Part shown: piece by piece, positions 1 to 11,305 of the stretch
How the letters are laid out: every line of letters starts with the position of its first letter
How positions within the stretch are numbered: the first letter of the stretch is position 1
Origin: Stenocarpella maydis
Taxonomy: Eukaryota > Ascomycota > Sordariomycetes > Diaporthales > Diaporthaceae
Direction: 5' to 3'
DNA: 64,000 bases
Assembly (NCBI GenBank): GCA_002270565.1
Contig: NQMI01000008.1
Coordinates: 66,807 to 130,806 of the forward strand
The notes under the pieces: model-generated
Told to the model about the DNA's origin: nothing
Databases searched by the model: none
What the model saw: the letters and a program-made list of their open reading frames with translations, nothing else
Translations under genes and position numbers: made by a program

Positions 1-588
1 GACGGGCCAGCGTCCGCGTCTTGGCGGAGTACCCCTGAGGGAGAAGGCAACCAGTACTGGTGCCATGGATTGGACCTGCGAGATCTCACCAGGGACCATG
101 CGGAGGGCGACTCACTGCTGAGCAGGCTCGAAGGCCTGCGCCCTGATGTGCCAACGCTACTAATATCAGAGTGCTGTCTCTGCTATCTGGAAACGACCGA
201 AGCCCAGAAAGTGATCAAGTGCTTTGTTGACAGGATCTCGGATTTGGGACTGGTCATTTACGAGCCCATCAAGCCGGATGATCCTTTTGGCAGGCAGATG
301 GCTTCGAACCTGGCGGCGAGGAGGATAAGGATGCCTACCTTGGAGGTGTACAAGCAGCCGAAGGATCAGGAGGAGCGGCTCAGAGAGGCGGGTTTCAAAG
401 AAGTCAGACAAATGACAGTGGACAGCATCTGGGGCCAGTGGGTATCTGAAGGGGAGAAGGAGAGGGTGGATAGGCTAGAGGGCCTAGACGAGGTCGAGGA
501 GTGGCAGTTGCTGGCTGGCCATTACATAGTTGCTTGGGGTTGGAAAGGTCCGCGCTTGGGGGGTCCGCATAGTATGGACATCTACTAA
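1..588 (+). CDS. PPM1: Leucine carboxyl methyltransferase 1 (PP2A methyltransferase), 3' part
   Basis: The frame is open from base 1 to TAA at 586-588, so the gene starts upstream of the window; about 195 codons are visible. The segment YWCHGLDLRDL near codon 19 matches the motif of LCMT1/PPM1 enzymes after their SAM site. It is followed by LLISECCLCYL and, at the C-terminus, HYIVAWGWKGP, both typical of the family. The known enzyme methylates the C-terminal leucine carboxylate of the PP2A catalytic subunit using S-adenosylmethionine in the cytosol, which steers holoenzyme assembly. The N-terminal SAM-binding half is not visible. I see no intron in the visible part. Identity is firm; a paralogue such as PPM2 is unlikely because there is no kelch-type extension after the methyltransferase domain. 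Confidence 0.88.
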   Translation, partial: DGPASASWRSTPEGEGNQYWCHGLDLRDLTRDHAEGDSLLSRLEGLRPDVPTLLISECCLCYLETTEAQKVIKCFVDRISDLGLVIYEPIKPDDPFGRQMASNLAARRIRMPTLEVYKQPKDQEERLREAGFKEVRQMTVDSIWGQWVSEGEKERVDRLEGLDEVEEWQLLAGHYIVAWGWKGPRLGGPHSMDIY

Positions 589-1188
589 GGAGTACATAAA
601 TCAAGAACCCTTTGTGACTGAATATGTTGTAAATTAACAATTAGTTCCACTTGACTTGTGTCAACCGCTACCTACAATAGTGGTAGTGGTCCGATAGGGT
701 CTCACCTAGCTAGGAGTGAGCTGGCTGGTTTCGGTTTTAATCTGATCACAATACCTTATAGAGAGAGAGAGAGAGAGAGAGAGCTGCGGCGGTCCCTTCA
801 CACAGTTGTAAACGCTTAAAGACCCAGCGTTAGATAATTAATACAATGCTGCTAACAACAAGTTTCAAAACACAATAGCGACTAAGGAAATAGTGATAGC
901 ATCGTGATGAGGCTAGTAAAGACCGACTTCCTAGGTACCTCGGTAGCTAGGCAGGCTAGGTGGTCCAGCTTACTGCACAATGCAGAAAGCCAAGTCGGAA
1001 TTAGGGCGTTCAGGGTCCGTGCCCCACGCCTGATCTTAAGGTGGTAGCCTTCCGACCGACTCCATCTTTCAGCCATCAATCTTACTTGCCCATCTTCATT
1101 CAATTACAACAACTCAGACTGTGCATTCAAACACATATCAATTCATACACACCTTACGCCCGGCAAGAGAATTACATATAAGCTCATC
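589..1188. other. Intergenic, PPM1 3' end to SPT3 promoter
   Basis: No gene seen. It holds a GA microsatellite (761-783) and a CCTAGGTACC palindrome at 930-939, about 250 bases before the SPT3 start. Confidence 0.6.
761..783. repeat. (GA)n microsatellite
   Basis: Uninterrupted GA dinucleotides, about 11.5 units, between PPM1 and SPT3. Confidence 0.95.
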
Positions 1189-2163
1189 ATGGCGGACAAG
1201 GATGGCAAGCAGTACAAGTACCGCCAGGAGATCCAACAGATGATGTACGTCTCGGGCGAGACGGGTGAGCCGTCAATTGAGACCATGGGCATCATCGAGG
1301 AGATCGTCCGCCAACAGGTCATCGAGATCCTGCGGTCCTGCACTGAGCTTGCCGCCCGCAGGGGCTCGAGGTCCATCACCATCAACGACCTGATATTCCA
1401 GATCCGCGACGACGCGCCCAAGGTGTCCCGGCTTCGGACGTTCCTGTCATGGAAGGACGTGCGCAAGAACGTCAAGGACTCGGAAGACAAGGGGGGCGAG
1501 GCGGACATTGGCGCGGCCGAGGACCCGGCGATGGGGGCGGGCGTGGTGCCGGGCGCGGGCCCCGTGGACGAGGCGGCCAAGAAGAACAAGAAGGCCAAGG
1601 TGGGGCTGCCGTGGGAGCCGAGCAGCTTCTACAGCCAGGAGGTCCCCGAGAGGGATGACGAGGAGGACGAGGAGGAGGAGGAGATGAACTACATCACGCT
1701 GCAGCGGCTGCGCAAGGCCGACGAGCGGACCAAGGCGATGACCAAGGAGGAGTACGTGACGTGGTCCGAGTACCGGCAGGCGTCCTTCACGTACCGCAAG
1801 GGCAAGCGGTTCAGGGAGTGGGCGGGCTTCGGCATCGTGACGGACAGCAAGCCGTCGGACGACATCGTGGACATCCTCGGGTTCCTGACCTTCGAGATGG
1901 TTCAGACGCTTACGGAGGAGGCGCTCCGTATCAAGGAGCAGGAGGATCTGTGGAGGGAGAGGACGGGCGGCGAGAACGCCAGCGGCACCAAGAAGAGGAA
2001 GCTGCACCAGGGCCTGTTCGACCCGCCGAGCGAGGGCAGGACGCCGGTCGAGGCGAGGCACATCCAGGAGGCATTCCGGCGGCTGCAGGCGAGGCCGAAG
2101 AAGTGTCGCGCCATGCTGAACGGCACCAGGATCGCCAAGACGTCGGGCTTGAAGCTGTTCTGA
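1189..2163 (+). CDS. SPT3: SAGA complex subunit Spt3
   Basis: Single-exon gene of 324 codons starting at ATG 1189. The N-terminal 100 residues ([14 protein letters not shown], then [16 protein letters not shown] and a [14 protein letters not shown] helix) are the TFIID-18 kDa-type histone fold of Spt3. An acidic linker follows (about residues 155-167, rich in E and D), then a conserved second half with [20 protein letters not shown] and [22 protein letters not shown], the second histone-fold-like part. Length agrees with fungal Spt3 (about 320-340 residues). In yeast, Spt3 in SAGA contacts TBP and helps deliver it to TATA promoters. The ORF ends with a basic tail. The start is supported by the conserved [15 protein letters not shown] start. 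I see no intron. Confidence 0.95.
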   Translation: MADKDGKQYKYRQEIQQMMYVSGETGEPSIETMGIIEEIVRQQVIEILRSCTELAARRGSRSITINDLIFQIRDDAPKVSRLRTFLSWKDVRKNVKDSEDKGGEADIGAAEDPAMGAGVVPGAGPVDEAAKKNKKAKVGLPWEPSSFYSQEVPERDDEEDEEEEEMNYITLQRLRKADERTKAMTKEEYVTWSEYRQASFTYRKGKRFREWAGFGIVTDSKPSDDIVDILGFLTFEMVQTLTEEALRIKEQEDLWRERTGGENASGTKKRKLHQGLFDPPSEGRTPVEARHIQEAFRRLQARPKKCRAMLNGTRIAKTSGLKLF

Positions 2164-3023
2164 TGGCCTGGTAGCGGCCCCGGGGTTTCGGTCGGGCGGT
2201 TTGGGAGGGCACGGGGGTGTCATTGGCTGGGTCGTCATCAAGGGTAGCGAGGCGTTCTCGGCGGTAATCTTGAATATCGACATTCATCATGTGTCGAGGG
2301 AGGGTATTGGATGCAGCCTGCTTGAGCATGAATAAGTATGCGGCCACGGCCTAATTGTACACCAGATGAATTCTCGTTGGCACAGTCCTTGCCCGTGTGC
2401 CGGGGACAGACACTGTTCCTGTGCCCGGCGTCCTTGCCATGCGTCTGGTTTCAAGTCTGCTCGGCATTCTGGCAAGTGTAATTACACAGTATTATTAATG
2501 AGGGATCTCGCTCAAGGCACCCCGACCCCGTAAGGCACACGATCCCTGCAGCCTTAGTTTGCCCGCAGCCACATGTCAAACTGACAGCTTCAGCCGCATC
2601 GGCGCGGAGCACACACTATCTAGCAGTGTAGGGTTGACCTCATACTAATAGTAGTAGGCGCACTGACTCCACCACGTACTGCACAGCAGGGAGCTCTGGT
2701 GGCGACGTCTGCGTTTCTCCGCCGCCCGGCATTGCTGACATATACACTGGAGTACGCTGCGGTTCCACGTACGTACCTCTAATTTGAGGCCTTGTCTGAT
2801 ATCCACCACAGGCAAGTACATACCTAGTGTAACCCGGGGGCCTGGAGTACACGTAAGATTGATCATGTTGCTCACATAATCAGCGCCGAACGAGAGTCAC
2901 GATTATGCCGCCCCCCGGCACGTCATTCTCTTTGTCAGGGGATAAAAGCCAAGCTTACTACTGCCAATGGGCCGCGCATGTCCCGCAAAACCACATGCAG
3001 TCAAGTCACCGGCCACAGGCGAA

Positions 3024-3070
3024 GGAGCCAGGCAGGAGGCCAGGCAGGAGGCCAGGCAGGAGGCCAGGCA
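3024..3070. repeat. Tandem repeat, about four copies of a 12-bp unit
   Basis: Unit close to AGGAGGCCAGGC repeated head to tail. It lies in the long 5' flank of the six-TM gene. Confidence 0.85.
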
Positions 3071-3180
3071 CTGCGGTAGGTGTAGGGGGCCGGCTGGGGA
3101 GAGCCCACCATTGGCCAGGGGGTCCCGGGGCACATCATGTAGTACCTAGGCAGTGTACGTGTACATGCGTACATAGTATA

Positions 3181-3217
3181 TACGGAGTAGATACACTAGG
3201 TAGTGTGGTACTCCGTA
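3181..3217. promoter_or_regulatory. Nested palindrome TACGGAGTA...TACTCCGTA
   Basis: Nine-base arms (3181-3189 and 3209-3217) enclose six-base inner arms ACACTA (3193-3198) and TAGTGT (3201-3206). The spacers are slightly asymmetric. It sits about 245 bases before the start codon of the six-TM gene. It could form a cruciform or be a binding site for a dimeric (for example Zn2Cys6) factor; function is inferred only. Confidence 0.5.
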
Positions 3218-3460
3218 GTAAATCACCACCTGCTGCCTGACGCTGACCCCTGTCCGTCAATGCCCGGTCCGCTCGGAATCCCTCTCTGCCAACACCCAGT
3301 GTAATAAAGGAACCCGCCCCTTGCCCGGCACTGCACTCTCGCGTGCAGTCTCGTGGTTCCTCCTCCTCATGCTCGCTGTTGGGGTTTCCTTTTCCCCAGG
3401 CTCACCTCTTCCATACCGACCCCGAAACCTGTCGTGCAAGACCGAGACACCACCCCCAAC

Positions 3461-4573
3461 ATGATGAACCAGGTCGCCACCCTCACGGGCTCGGTTGCCA
3501 AGAGGGCGCTGGAGATGCGCGAGGCCTACGTTGGCGACGGCGATGGGAACATGAACGAGCTGCCCGGCTGGGCGTGGCTGGTCTTCTTTTGCGACTTCCT
3601 CGTCTTCTTCCCCGTCTTCGTCTACATCGGCTACACCCTGGCCCACGTCTACCCGACCCTCGCCATGGTCGAGGACCCGGAACCGCCACCGTACGAGCCC
3701 GTCGACCTCCACGACGACGCCGACTCCATCGCCGAGGACAGCGACCCGCTCAACGACCGGACCACCATCAAGGTCGACCAGGAGCCCGTCCTCGTCACCT
3801 CGTCCCTCCGCCGCGTCAACCGCCTCCTGATGCAGACCGGCGGGTGGACGGCCAATCTCCGTGGCCTCCCTTGCGCCTTCGTCCTCTCCGTCGCCGCCGC
3901 CGCCTCCGGCCTCATCTTCAGCGGTATCCCCTTTGTGCCCCGCTCCGTCGGCGTCCTCCTGGCGACCCTCGTGACCGTCCAGCTGTCCACCGCCTGGACC
4001 CATATCGTCATTTCGGCCCCGTCCGCCCTGCGCTTCTACCAGCGCCTGCCGCCCTTCGGCAAGACCTTCGAGGCCACCGCCGTCCCCATCGTCGCCCACT
4101 GGGCCGCCACCCAGCTGGTCGGCTACCTGCCTATTGGTCTGTCCTACCTCCTGGGCCTTGCACGCTGGGACGTCCGAAACCCCACTCAGGTTCCCCAGTA
4201 CGACGGCGACGCCGTCTGGAAGTCGCTCATCGTTGTCATTGTTGTCGTGGCTGCGATGGTGTTCCTGGTCATTCCAGCCCAGGTCGTGCTCGTCCGCGTG
4301 CAGGCCAGCCTCCTGCCGCCGGATGAGAGCCCCATCCTCGCCTTCGACCGCTCGTTTGCTGGCAAGGTCGAGCCTCCTGTCGTGGGTGGCAAGGGCTACG
4401 TCAACTTCAGGGACGCCTGGACGACCTTCTCGCGCCAGAGCTGGATCCGCCTGTACAAGCTGATAGGCAAGATCTTGGTCGTCACATTCAGCGTATACGT
4501 GCTAGTGGTTGCCATCGTTGTGCCCGAGTTCATCCTCATGGTCAAGGCGAGCAAGCCTGTTGACTCCCACTAA
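3461..4573 (+). CDS. Conserved-looking six-TM membrane protein, function unknown
   Basis: Single-exon gene of 370 residues. The start is the first ATG of the frame (3461, MMNQVATL); the frame is open further upstream but has no ATG there. Six hydrophobic stretches are visible: WAWLVFFCDFLVFFPVFVYIG near residue 33, FVLSVAAAASGLIF, VGVLLATLVTVQL, IVAHWAATQLVGYLPIGLSYLLGL, SLIVVIVVVAAMVFLVIPAQVV, and ILVVTFSVYVLVVAIVVPEFIL near the C-terminus. A soluble, acidic loop (EDPEPPPYEPVDLHDDADSI) lies between the first two. I do not recognise a functional domain. Similar fungal proteins are, as I recall, mostly annotated as hypothetical. The GC-rich third positions and good codon use support a real gene. 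Confidence 0.8.
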   Translation: MMNQVATLTGSVAKRALEMREAYVGDGDGNMNELPGWAWLVFFCDFLVFFPVFVYIGYTLAHVYPTLAMVEDPEPPPYEPVDLHDDADSIAEDSDPLNDRTTIKVDQEPVLVTSSLRRVNRLLMQTGGWTANLRGLPCAFVLSVAAAASGLIFSGIPFVPRSVGVLLATLVTVQLSTAWTHIVISAPSALRFYQRLPPFGKTFEATAVPIVAHWAATQLVGYLPIGLSYLLGLARWDVRNPTQVPQYDGDAVWKSLIVVIVVVAAMVFLVIPAQVVLVRVQASLLPPDESPILAFDRSFAGKVEPPVVGGKGYVNFRDAWTTFSRQSWIRLYKLIGKILVVTFSVYVLVVAIVVPEFILMVKASKPVDSH

Positions 4574-5488
4574 AGACAAAGATCCGTTGCACGAAAATGA
4601 GTCGGCACGAGGGCCTGGTGTGGAGAACAAGCGGGATATACATGGTGATCGCAATCATGGCCTTGTGGACGCTTTGCAATTGGGTACTGCTTCTTAATTG
4701 GGTCGGTCATGATGTTTGCTGGAGCCTTGTTCTGCAGCAGGAACGGTGCATGTTGTGTTAGTGGCGTAATGGTGGTGTTTTTTTATTGTTTTTTCCCCCA
4801 GTATTTTTTTTGAGACAATGCATGGCACCTGGACACCACCGCCCCGAGGGCTTTTCCTCACGGAACGCCCGAGATAAATCAATACTAAATCCCACAACAC
4901 CATTGAATCGAGCCGCGTGCCTTTCTGCCAATGAAGCGTATCGTAATTCTTTGAGTTCCGACTTTTCGAGACTACTACACGTGAGCACATGGAAATACAT
5001 ACACTGTAGACGCTAAAACGATGGGTCCCAATCCTCGCGATGCAGAACCAAGGGCCACGACACTGACATCTCGTACAATTGCCCGGATATCCCACTTCAC
5101 TTCATCGCCTCTTCCGGATCGGACAGACGGGACCAAATAAAATAAAATAAAAACAGCCTCCCTGTCGTGACCGGGATAATCCAAGCGAGCCACTTCACTC
5201 CCAACAGCACCGGCACGGCGAAACTCCAGGGTTGGTCTTCTTCCTCTATTGAATGGCTGACTTGTGTGTAAGGTGTTATATTGGACAAAGGGAAAAGGGA
5301 GCTGGCATCTCAAGGGGGGTATAGTTCCTTATTTGTATCCTCCTCGGCTGACTCGTGGACTGGGGAGATACCTGTATCCCGCCCAGGCTCTTCGTTGATG
5401 TCGTTTCTTCTAAATCTTCGTTCTTGTACCGGTAACGACAAAATCTGTCCTCCGCCCCCCGCCAAAGAAAATAAGCAAAACAGATTTC
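4574..5488. other. Convergent intergenic, six-TM gene and kinesin 3' ends
   Basis: No gene seen. AT-richer than the flanking coding DNA; it should hold both 3' UTRs. Confidence 0.6.
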
Positions 5489-8425
5489 TTAACCCTTCTG
5501 GAAGAACCAGCTCGACCGCTTGTTGGCGTTGTCCTGGAGGTTCTGGATGGTAGGGTTGGCGGCAGGGGCGTCTCCGCCGCCGCCACGCAGTGGCTTGGCG
5601 ATTCTGCTGCCCGCGCCGGCGAAGCTGAATCCTCCCGCACCGACGGGTGAGTTCAAGCCGCGAGTGCTGCCCGCCTTGGCGGCCTCCAGGCGCTCCTTGA
5701 CCGAGGCAAGCTGGACCTCAAACCTGTTGAAGCTTTAGTTAGCAAGGCACCTTGGGACATACGGGCATCTCCCACATACTTGTGATTCGCCTGCGCCATC
5801 TTCTCCTGGCTATCCTGAAGAAGGCTCTCCAGGCTCTGGATGCGCTCATTTCTCGCGATGAGCTTCCTCTCCGCAATGGCGACCTCCTTCTTCAGGCTCG
5901 AGTTCTGCTCGACCAGCTGCCGCTGCACCTGCGTCAGCTGCTCCAAGTTGCGCTCAAGGAACGCCATCTTCTTCTGCTGTGCGCGGTTATTGGATGACCG
6001 CAGCACGTTGTTGTACTGCTCCCGTGTCTCGTCCAGGGAAATCTCGAGTTCGACGACGCGCTCGCACCTGTTCTGAAGGTCGCGCATCAGCGACTTTTTC
6101 ATTACGTCGAACTCGGCCATCTGCTGCGCGACGGTCTTGCCGTTGTCCATCGCCGGCGCGTTGCCAGACTTGACCTGCCGCTGAAGATCCTCGATGAGAA
6201 CCCTCAAGCGCTCGTTCTCGTTGGCCGTCTTGGCGATCTCGGCCTTGAGCTCATCCACGAGCTCCATCTGCGTGCCCTGCTTGGAGGCGTAGGCCTGCTC
6301 AAGCCTGGCCTTGACCTCCTCGGCATCAGTTTCGCCGAGGTTACGAGCCAACAAGTCCTCGTACTCCCGCTGGAGACTGTCGAGGCGAGCCTCAAGCTCG
6401 GCACGGCGCTTGGCATCCGAGCTGCTTGGTGACGAGCTGTAGAGTGAAAGCTCAGCTTGCCGCACGATGCCTTGTGTTGCAACAAGCCTTTCTCGGAGAG
6501 CCTTGAGATCCTCTGCCGGGATTGTATAGCCCCCGGAGCTGATCTCTTGGAACTGGTCGAGTTGCTTGATGGCCTCGGCAATAGACTGCTCGTTATCGCT
6601 GAAGACGTCGCTGCCAAGATCGAAGCCAGCCATCATCTGTGCCATCTTCTCCGCCTTCTTCTTCTCCTTCTCGTCGAGGATGGCACCACTCTCCTTTGCG
6701 CCCATCTTAGCGTCCATCAACTGCTGCTTTACTTCGTCAAGCTCGGCAGTGAGCTCCGAGTTGGCTTCCTTGAGGGCGTCCATAGTGATCTGAGCCTCCT
6801 TTCCTTCGAAGCTGAGCCTCTCCAGCTGCATCTTGACCTCGTTTACTTCGGCGTTCAACTTGTCGTTGTCCTTGCTGACCTTGCTGTCATGCTCCTTGAG
6901 GAGGCCCAGCTCCTCCTTGGCCTCGCGCAGTGCCTTCTCGGCAGTGACAGCTTGCGATTCCTTCTCAGAAAGCTGGTCCTGAAGCTCATTCTCCCTGCGG
7001 AGGAACTCCTCACGCTCATCCTTGTCCATGGGTATCGAGGGTGTCCCAGCCCGTTCGGATGCGGCAGGCGTCTCCGCACGACTCTCTGAAATGAGTCTAG
7101 AGGGAGTGGACGGTCTGGCTGGCAATGCCTTGGTTGCGCCATCCGCTGATAGCGAGGGTACCCACTTCTCCTTGGGGACCTGCTCGCCTGCTCGCCACTG
7201 CTGAACCTCTCCTTCCAGGTTCACAATGTAATTTTCGAACGTCGTGATCTGCGTCTTGGCCTTTCCAAGGAGTTGCTTCAGTTCCAAGGGGCTCAACTCG
7301 GCATTGACCTTGGCCTTGTTCTTGATGGACTTGGCTCGCATACCGAAGCGCAGGGTGCTGAGGGTTTCGGCATCGTTGTAACTACTTGGCGAGCAGTTGA
7401 TGATCAGAGTCGTCCGACTGTTACCTCCCAGAGATTCCTGCAAGATTCGAGTGAGCTTGGAGTCACGGTATGGCACATGCGATGATTTGCCGTCCGTCAG
7501 CGAGTTGATGACCATGCCCAGCGCACTCAAACTCTTGTTGATCTTCTTTGCCTCTTCCAGCGTCTGGCCGCTGGCTCCAGTCTTGCCGACCTTCTCGCTA
7601 CCAGCCAAGTCGACCAAGAATAGCTGACCACTCTTTGCCGAACCCGTCTCGACGTTCTTCTGCGTGACTGTGATGACAAAGATGGAGTGGGAACGGGACG
7701 ATTCCTGGTTCATGTTGGTCGCAGCGACAGCTCGTGCGTTTCCACCCCTTCGCATGACCTCATAAACCTCTTGTACGCTCGAAACATAGATCTCCAGAAG
7801 GCCCTTGACGTAGACACCCCGGTTCTTCTCCTCGTGCACGGGGAGGTTGTCGTTTTGAGGCGCCATCAGATCCCGAATCCGCTCCATGTAGATCTCCATG
7901 TAGCTGACCCGGACGGTGTATTCTATCGTGCTGGGGCTGGACATGATGCTCGCGAAGATCTGCTCGACGATACGTGGGATGACACCTCGGCCCTCCTCGT
8001 CGTCGATGCTCGAACCCATCATGGTATAGGACTTTCCGGCACCGGTCTGACCATAAGCGAAGACTGTTCCGTTGTAACCGTTCAGGAGGTCGTCAACAGT
8101 GGGGCGAATCGAGTAGTCGAAGATGTCAGACTGCTTGCATTGCATATTGAAGACGCGGTCGAAGGTGAAGGAGCCTTGGGCCTCCTTGGACTAGGGGAGG
8201 ACATGGCCGTTAGCTACCAGGAAGAGGCCACTGGGGACCGCCATCGGGGGATCGTGACGGCGATGTTCAGGGTACTGTGTGCAGACAAGAAGTTTGGGAA
8301 CATACGTCGACAGTGCAAGTGTCATCGCCCTCGAACCTGACAATGGGCTGGCCGCCCGACTCATTCTCGACCCGGTTCTGGGGCCGGAACCGGGCGACGA
8401 CCTTGATGGTGTTCCCACTGGACAT
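5489..8425 (-). CDS. KIN1: Conventional kinesin heavy chain (kinesin-1)
   Basis: Three exons on the minus strand: 8306-8425, 5780-8190 and 5489-5723, giving 921 residues. Introns are 115 bp (phase 0) and 56 bp (splitting AA|G). The start MSSGNTIKVVARFRPQNRVE is the typical start of fungal KHC. The motor domain shows the P-loop GQTGAGKS at residues 87-94, switch I NQESSRSHS and switch II DLAGSEK. HVPYRDSKLTRIL follows, then the neck linker. A long coiled coil with a proline/serine-rich break follows. The globular tail contains SRIAKPLRGGGG, the IAK autoinhibition motif, and ends KRSSWFFQKG as in Neurospora-type kinesins. It moves cargo toward microtubule plus ends in hyphae. Fungal kinesin-1 works without light chains. 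Length matches the family (about 925-930). Confidence 0.95.
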
Positions 8426-11305
8426 TGTGGCTGGCGCTTGAGATGATGCGCTCGGGATGGCTGCAGTCTATCTCATCAACCAGGAAGTGTGCGGCAGGCC
8501 GCAGGTTGGAGCAGAGGGTGGGCGGGAGTGTGAGGGGGGGTAGATGTGGCCAAGTTGGCGGCCCTGCCGTCGCAGCAGTCAAGTCGGTGAGGTCTCCCTC
8601 AGTCGAGCAATAATAGTGGGGGAAATCTGCAAGGTTTGGAAGGGCGAGCAAAAGCGAGGTCGGTGGGTTTTGGGTGCTCCTTTGTCTAGCCCCCCCTTCA
8701 ACCAGTAGCGGCTGTGATGATCAATCAGACCAGGAGAACAATCCTCCTCCAGCAGCATCAGCAGGAGCAGGGCAAAGACAAGACAGAGTGACGTTGCGCT
8801 GTCAGTCCAGGGGGGGTGACAACAAAAAAACAAGGGGCAGCCTTCTTGGGACTGTTGTTTGTTGGAGGAGCAAACCCCCAATCCCCTCCAACAGCCCAGG
8901 GCCCTTCGAGCCCAGCCGAGTCACCAGCATGGCGCGCTAAGCGTGCCGTGCATGATTTGCTACGGAAATGATACGTTCATGCGCCTGGACTTAGCGGCTT
9001 AGCCAGGCACATGCAAAGTCACAGCAAATAGTGACACTCGCACTCAAGAATCTGAAAACGCCCATGTGGAGGCAGGACGGGACGCAGGACTTGCCTTGGC
9101 ACTTGGTATCCAAAGCACAATATCAGGCATATATCAGTGGACTGTTTGATTCACAAAACAACGTCGCAGCATACCATGACCAGATACTAAAGTAAAGTAG
9201 CTACATCTACAGTAGAGTACCCAGGTCGTCAGGTAATGATTGCGAGTACCGCCACGGGACTCGGTTGCTTCTCCGGCCTGGGGCCCAAGGTATAATACCG
9301 CCGCACATGTACATAGTATATACATGTTCGGCGGCTCCAGCGGCTTGTTCTCCCGGCAGTCCCAATCCGGAATGACAAACATGTACCGTTCCCAAAAAAG
9401 CACCGTACAAGGCTGAAGCCTTCATGGGCTCCCAAAGCACATCAGCCCTCTTTCAATTTCTTTGTTCCGTGTCTCACCAACGACCCTCAAGCTTTGGCCC
9501 TCGCTGGTTACCACAGCAGCTCAGAGCCTCGAAGACTGAGACGTCGCTTCATTATTCAGGGGCCTCGCCGGCCATGCATCCACTGATCCTCTCTCTGTCA
9601 TTGACATGGCAAAGTATGATGCACCCAGCAAGACAACCTTGGACTCAAGCTGCCAGTGGTGTTCAGCCGGCCACGGGATATCCGACACGCATCTTTGACA
9701 GACGAGCAAAGATTCCAAGATCCCGACGGACTCGTGGCATCTCAGCCAGGCTCATAACTAACCCATATGATAACTATTTGCATGGTATTTTGAACCTACT
9801 GTTATTAGCATGGTGTATATTGTTTAACTCTGGTTGTCCGAGCGTTTACGACTGTATGAAGGGATCGCCCGAGAAGGCACGCTTCGCCGCTACATTACCA
9901 AGGTATAACACAGGGAGCAAAATGCCATGATACCCTAGAACCCCTTTGGAGAATTCAGTGTAGCCTATATATCGGTGCCCGTCACACCGCCTGCACGTCT
10001 TCCATAAAAATTATATAATCGGATTCAGAACGAGATCAGGGCTATGGGCAGTCTTCCGGGAACACCCAGTCCGCCGATACATAGTGCTGCCGATCCGAAA
10101 GGGTACCAATGGCTTGAGGCCTTATCTACGTGTTGACGGCGGTCTTGAACCCGCCATTATGCGATGGATGTGGCGGACTGATAATAAATAACCTTTGGCG
10201 TATCGAACAGTTGAACATCAAAGGGTTTCAGGAGGGTACCCAGCGGATACGGAGAAAGAGACAGCAGAACAATCACATGAAGCTTGAGTTTCATGGATAT
10301 TGACACAAGTCTCTAATAAGCAAAAGAGACCGATTGGCCAAAAGACCAGAATTTCCAATGTACGCATTGGACTTCCCTAGCAGTAGTCTATAGAGACGTC
10401 GCGTCACACATATAGTTTGTCCGCACCTCGCTTCCACCAAGTCGTCACAAAAACTAAACCTCACAGATGTATAGGTAGAGTAATTCTACTAATATACATA
10501 AAAAAAGTCATCATAAGAGGTCAGCAAGTAAACAGTGTATTTGCCGTAGATGTACCCAGGTAGACAGACCAAACTTACTCCGGTACGATGGACCCAACTG
10601 ACGAGAATATCACAACAATACATACTGCGAAGTATGTACACCATAAAAGGGAAAGACTCGACAAGCTAGCATGTTGGCCATCTCGTTATCATGATGTATT
10701 ATTTCTTAATGTGGGATCAAAATTCAACCACCAACACTCCAGAGAAAAGTTTCAGATACAGACACCCGGGCCAGAGCAAGTCCACAGCCCGCCCCAAAAG
10801 AAAATACAGCCCGGGCTGGCGAGAGGCAGACACCTGGGTAGCCGAATATTTGCTCAAACTTTCGAATCCAGGAAGCCACCATATGAGGCCCAACCCACGC
10901 TCAGGGGCGTGGGTGCATCCATTTTCCCTGTAGCTTCACAAACCAGACGTCGCCAATGGCTCCAGAGGCGAGCTAATACTCGGGAATTGCGATGATCCAA
11001 ATTGACGATACCAAAGGAACTGAGACGCATATACATCATTCCCTGCGGCGAACCTGTGTCGAATCATCCACCCGGCTCCAATAGCAGCAGGGGAGTACTG
11101 GGACAGAGATACCACTTGCTCAAACGCCCTTGCGGCTGGTAGGAAGTCCGTAGAACCGGATGCGCCGAACCAGCCTTATCAATAAGAAAACCACGGCTCC
11201 AAGTACCCGTGATAGCAATTCAAACGCCTACGCCACATGGTGCCCATACGTTCCCAACACCCGTCGGTGACCCAATCTGATTGTGTATACGTCTCAACAG
11301 CGACT
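8426..11305. other. Gene-free stretch upstream of kinesin
   Basis: 2.9 kb between the kinesin start and the RAD6 stop. It must hold the kinesin promoter and 5' UTR and the RAD6 3' UTR. ORFs of 168 codons (9424-9930) and 135 codons (10588-10995) match nothing I know and have poor codon use. A short inverted repeat (10067-10075 with 10172-10180) is the only structure seen in the AT-richer middle. Confidence 0.5.

Larger units (their letters stand above)
2164..3460. other. Intergenic, SPT3 3' end to promoter of the six-TM gene
   Basis: No gene recognised. It holds a 12-bp tandem repeat near 3024-3070, a TACCTAGG site at 3143-3150 and the large imperfect palindrome at 3181-3217. Confidence 0.55.

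Noticed and set aside
1447..2283. Long minus-strand ORF opposite SPT3
   Set aside because: Shadow of the GC-rich coding frame; Leu/Arg-rich nonsense composition.
9424..9930. 168-codon ORF on + upstream of kinesin
   Set aside because: No domain, poor codon use and no joinable introns; likely chance in non-coding DNA.
10588..10995. 135-codon ORF on +
   Set aside because: AT-rich mixed composition and no recognisable feature; not supported as a gene.
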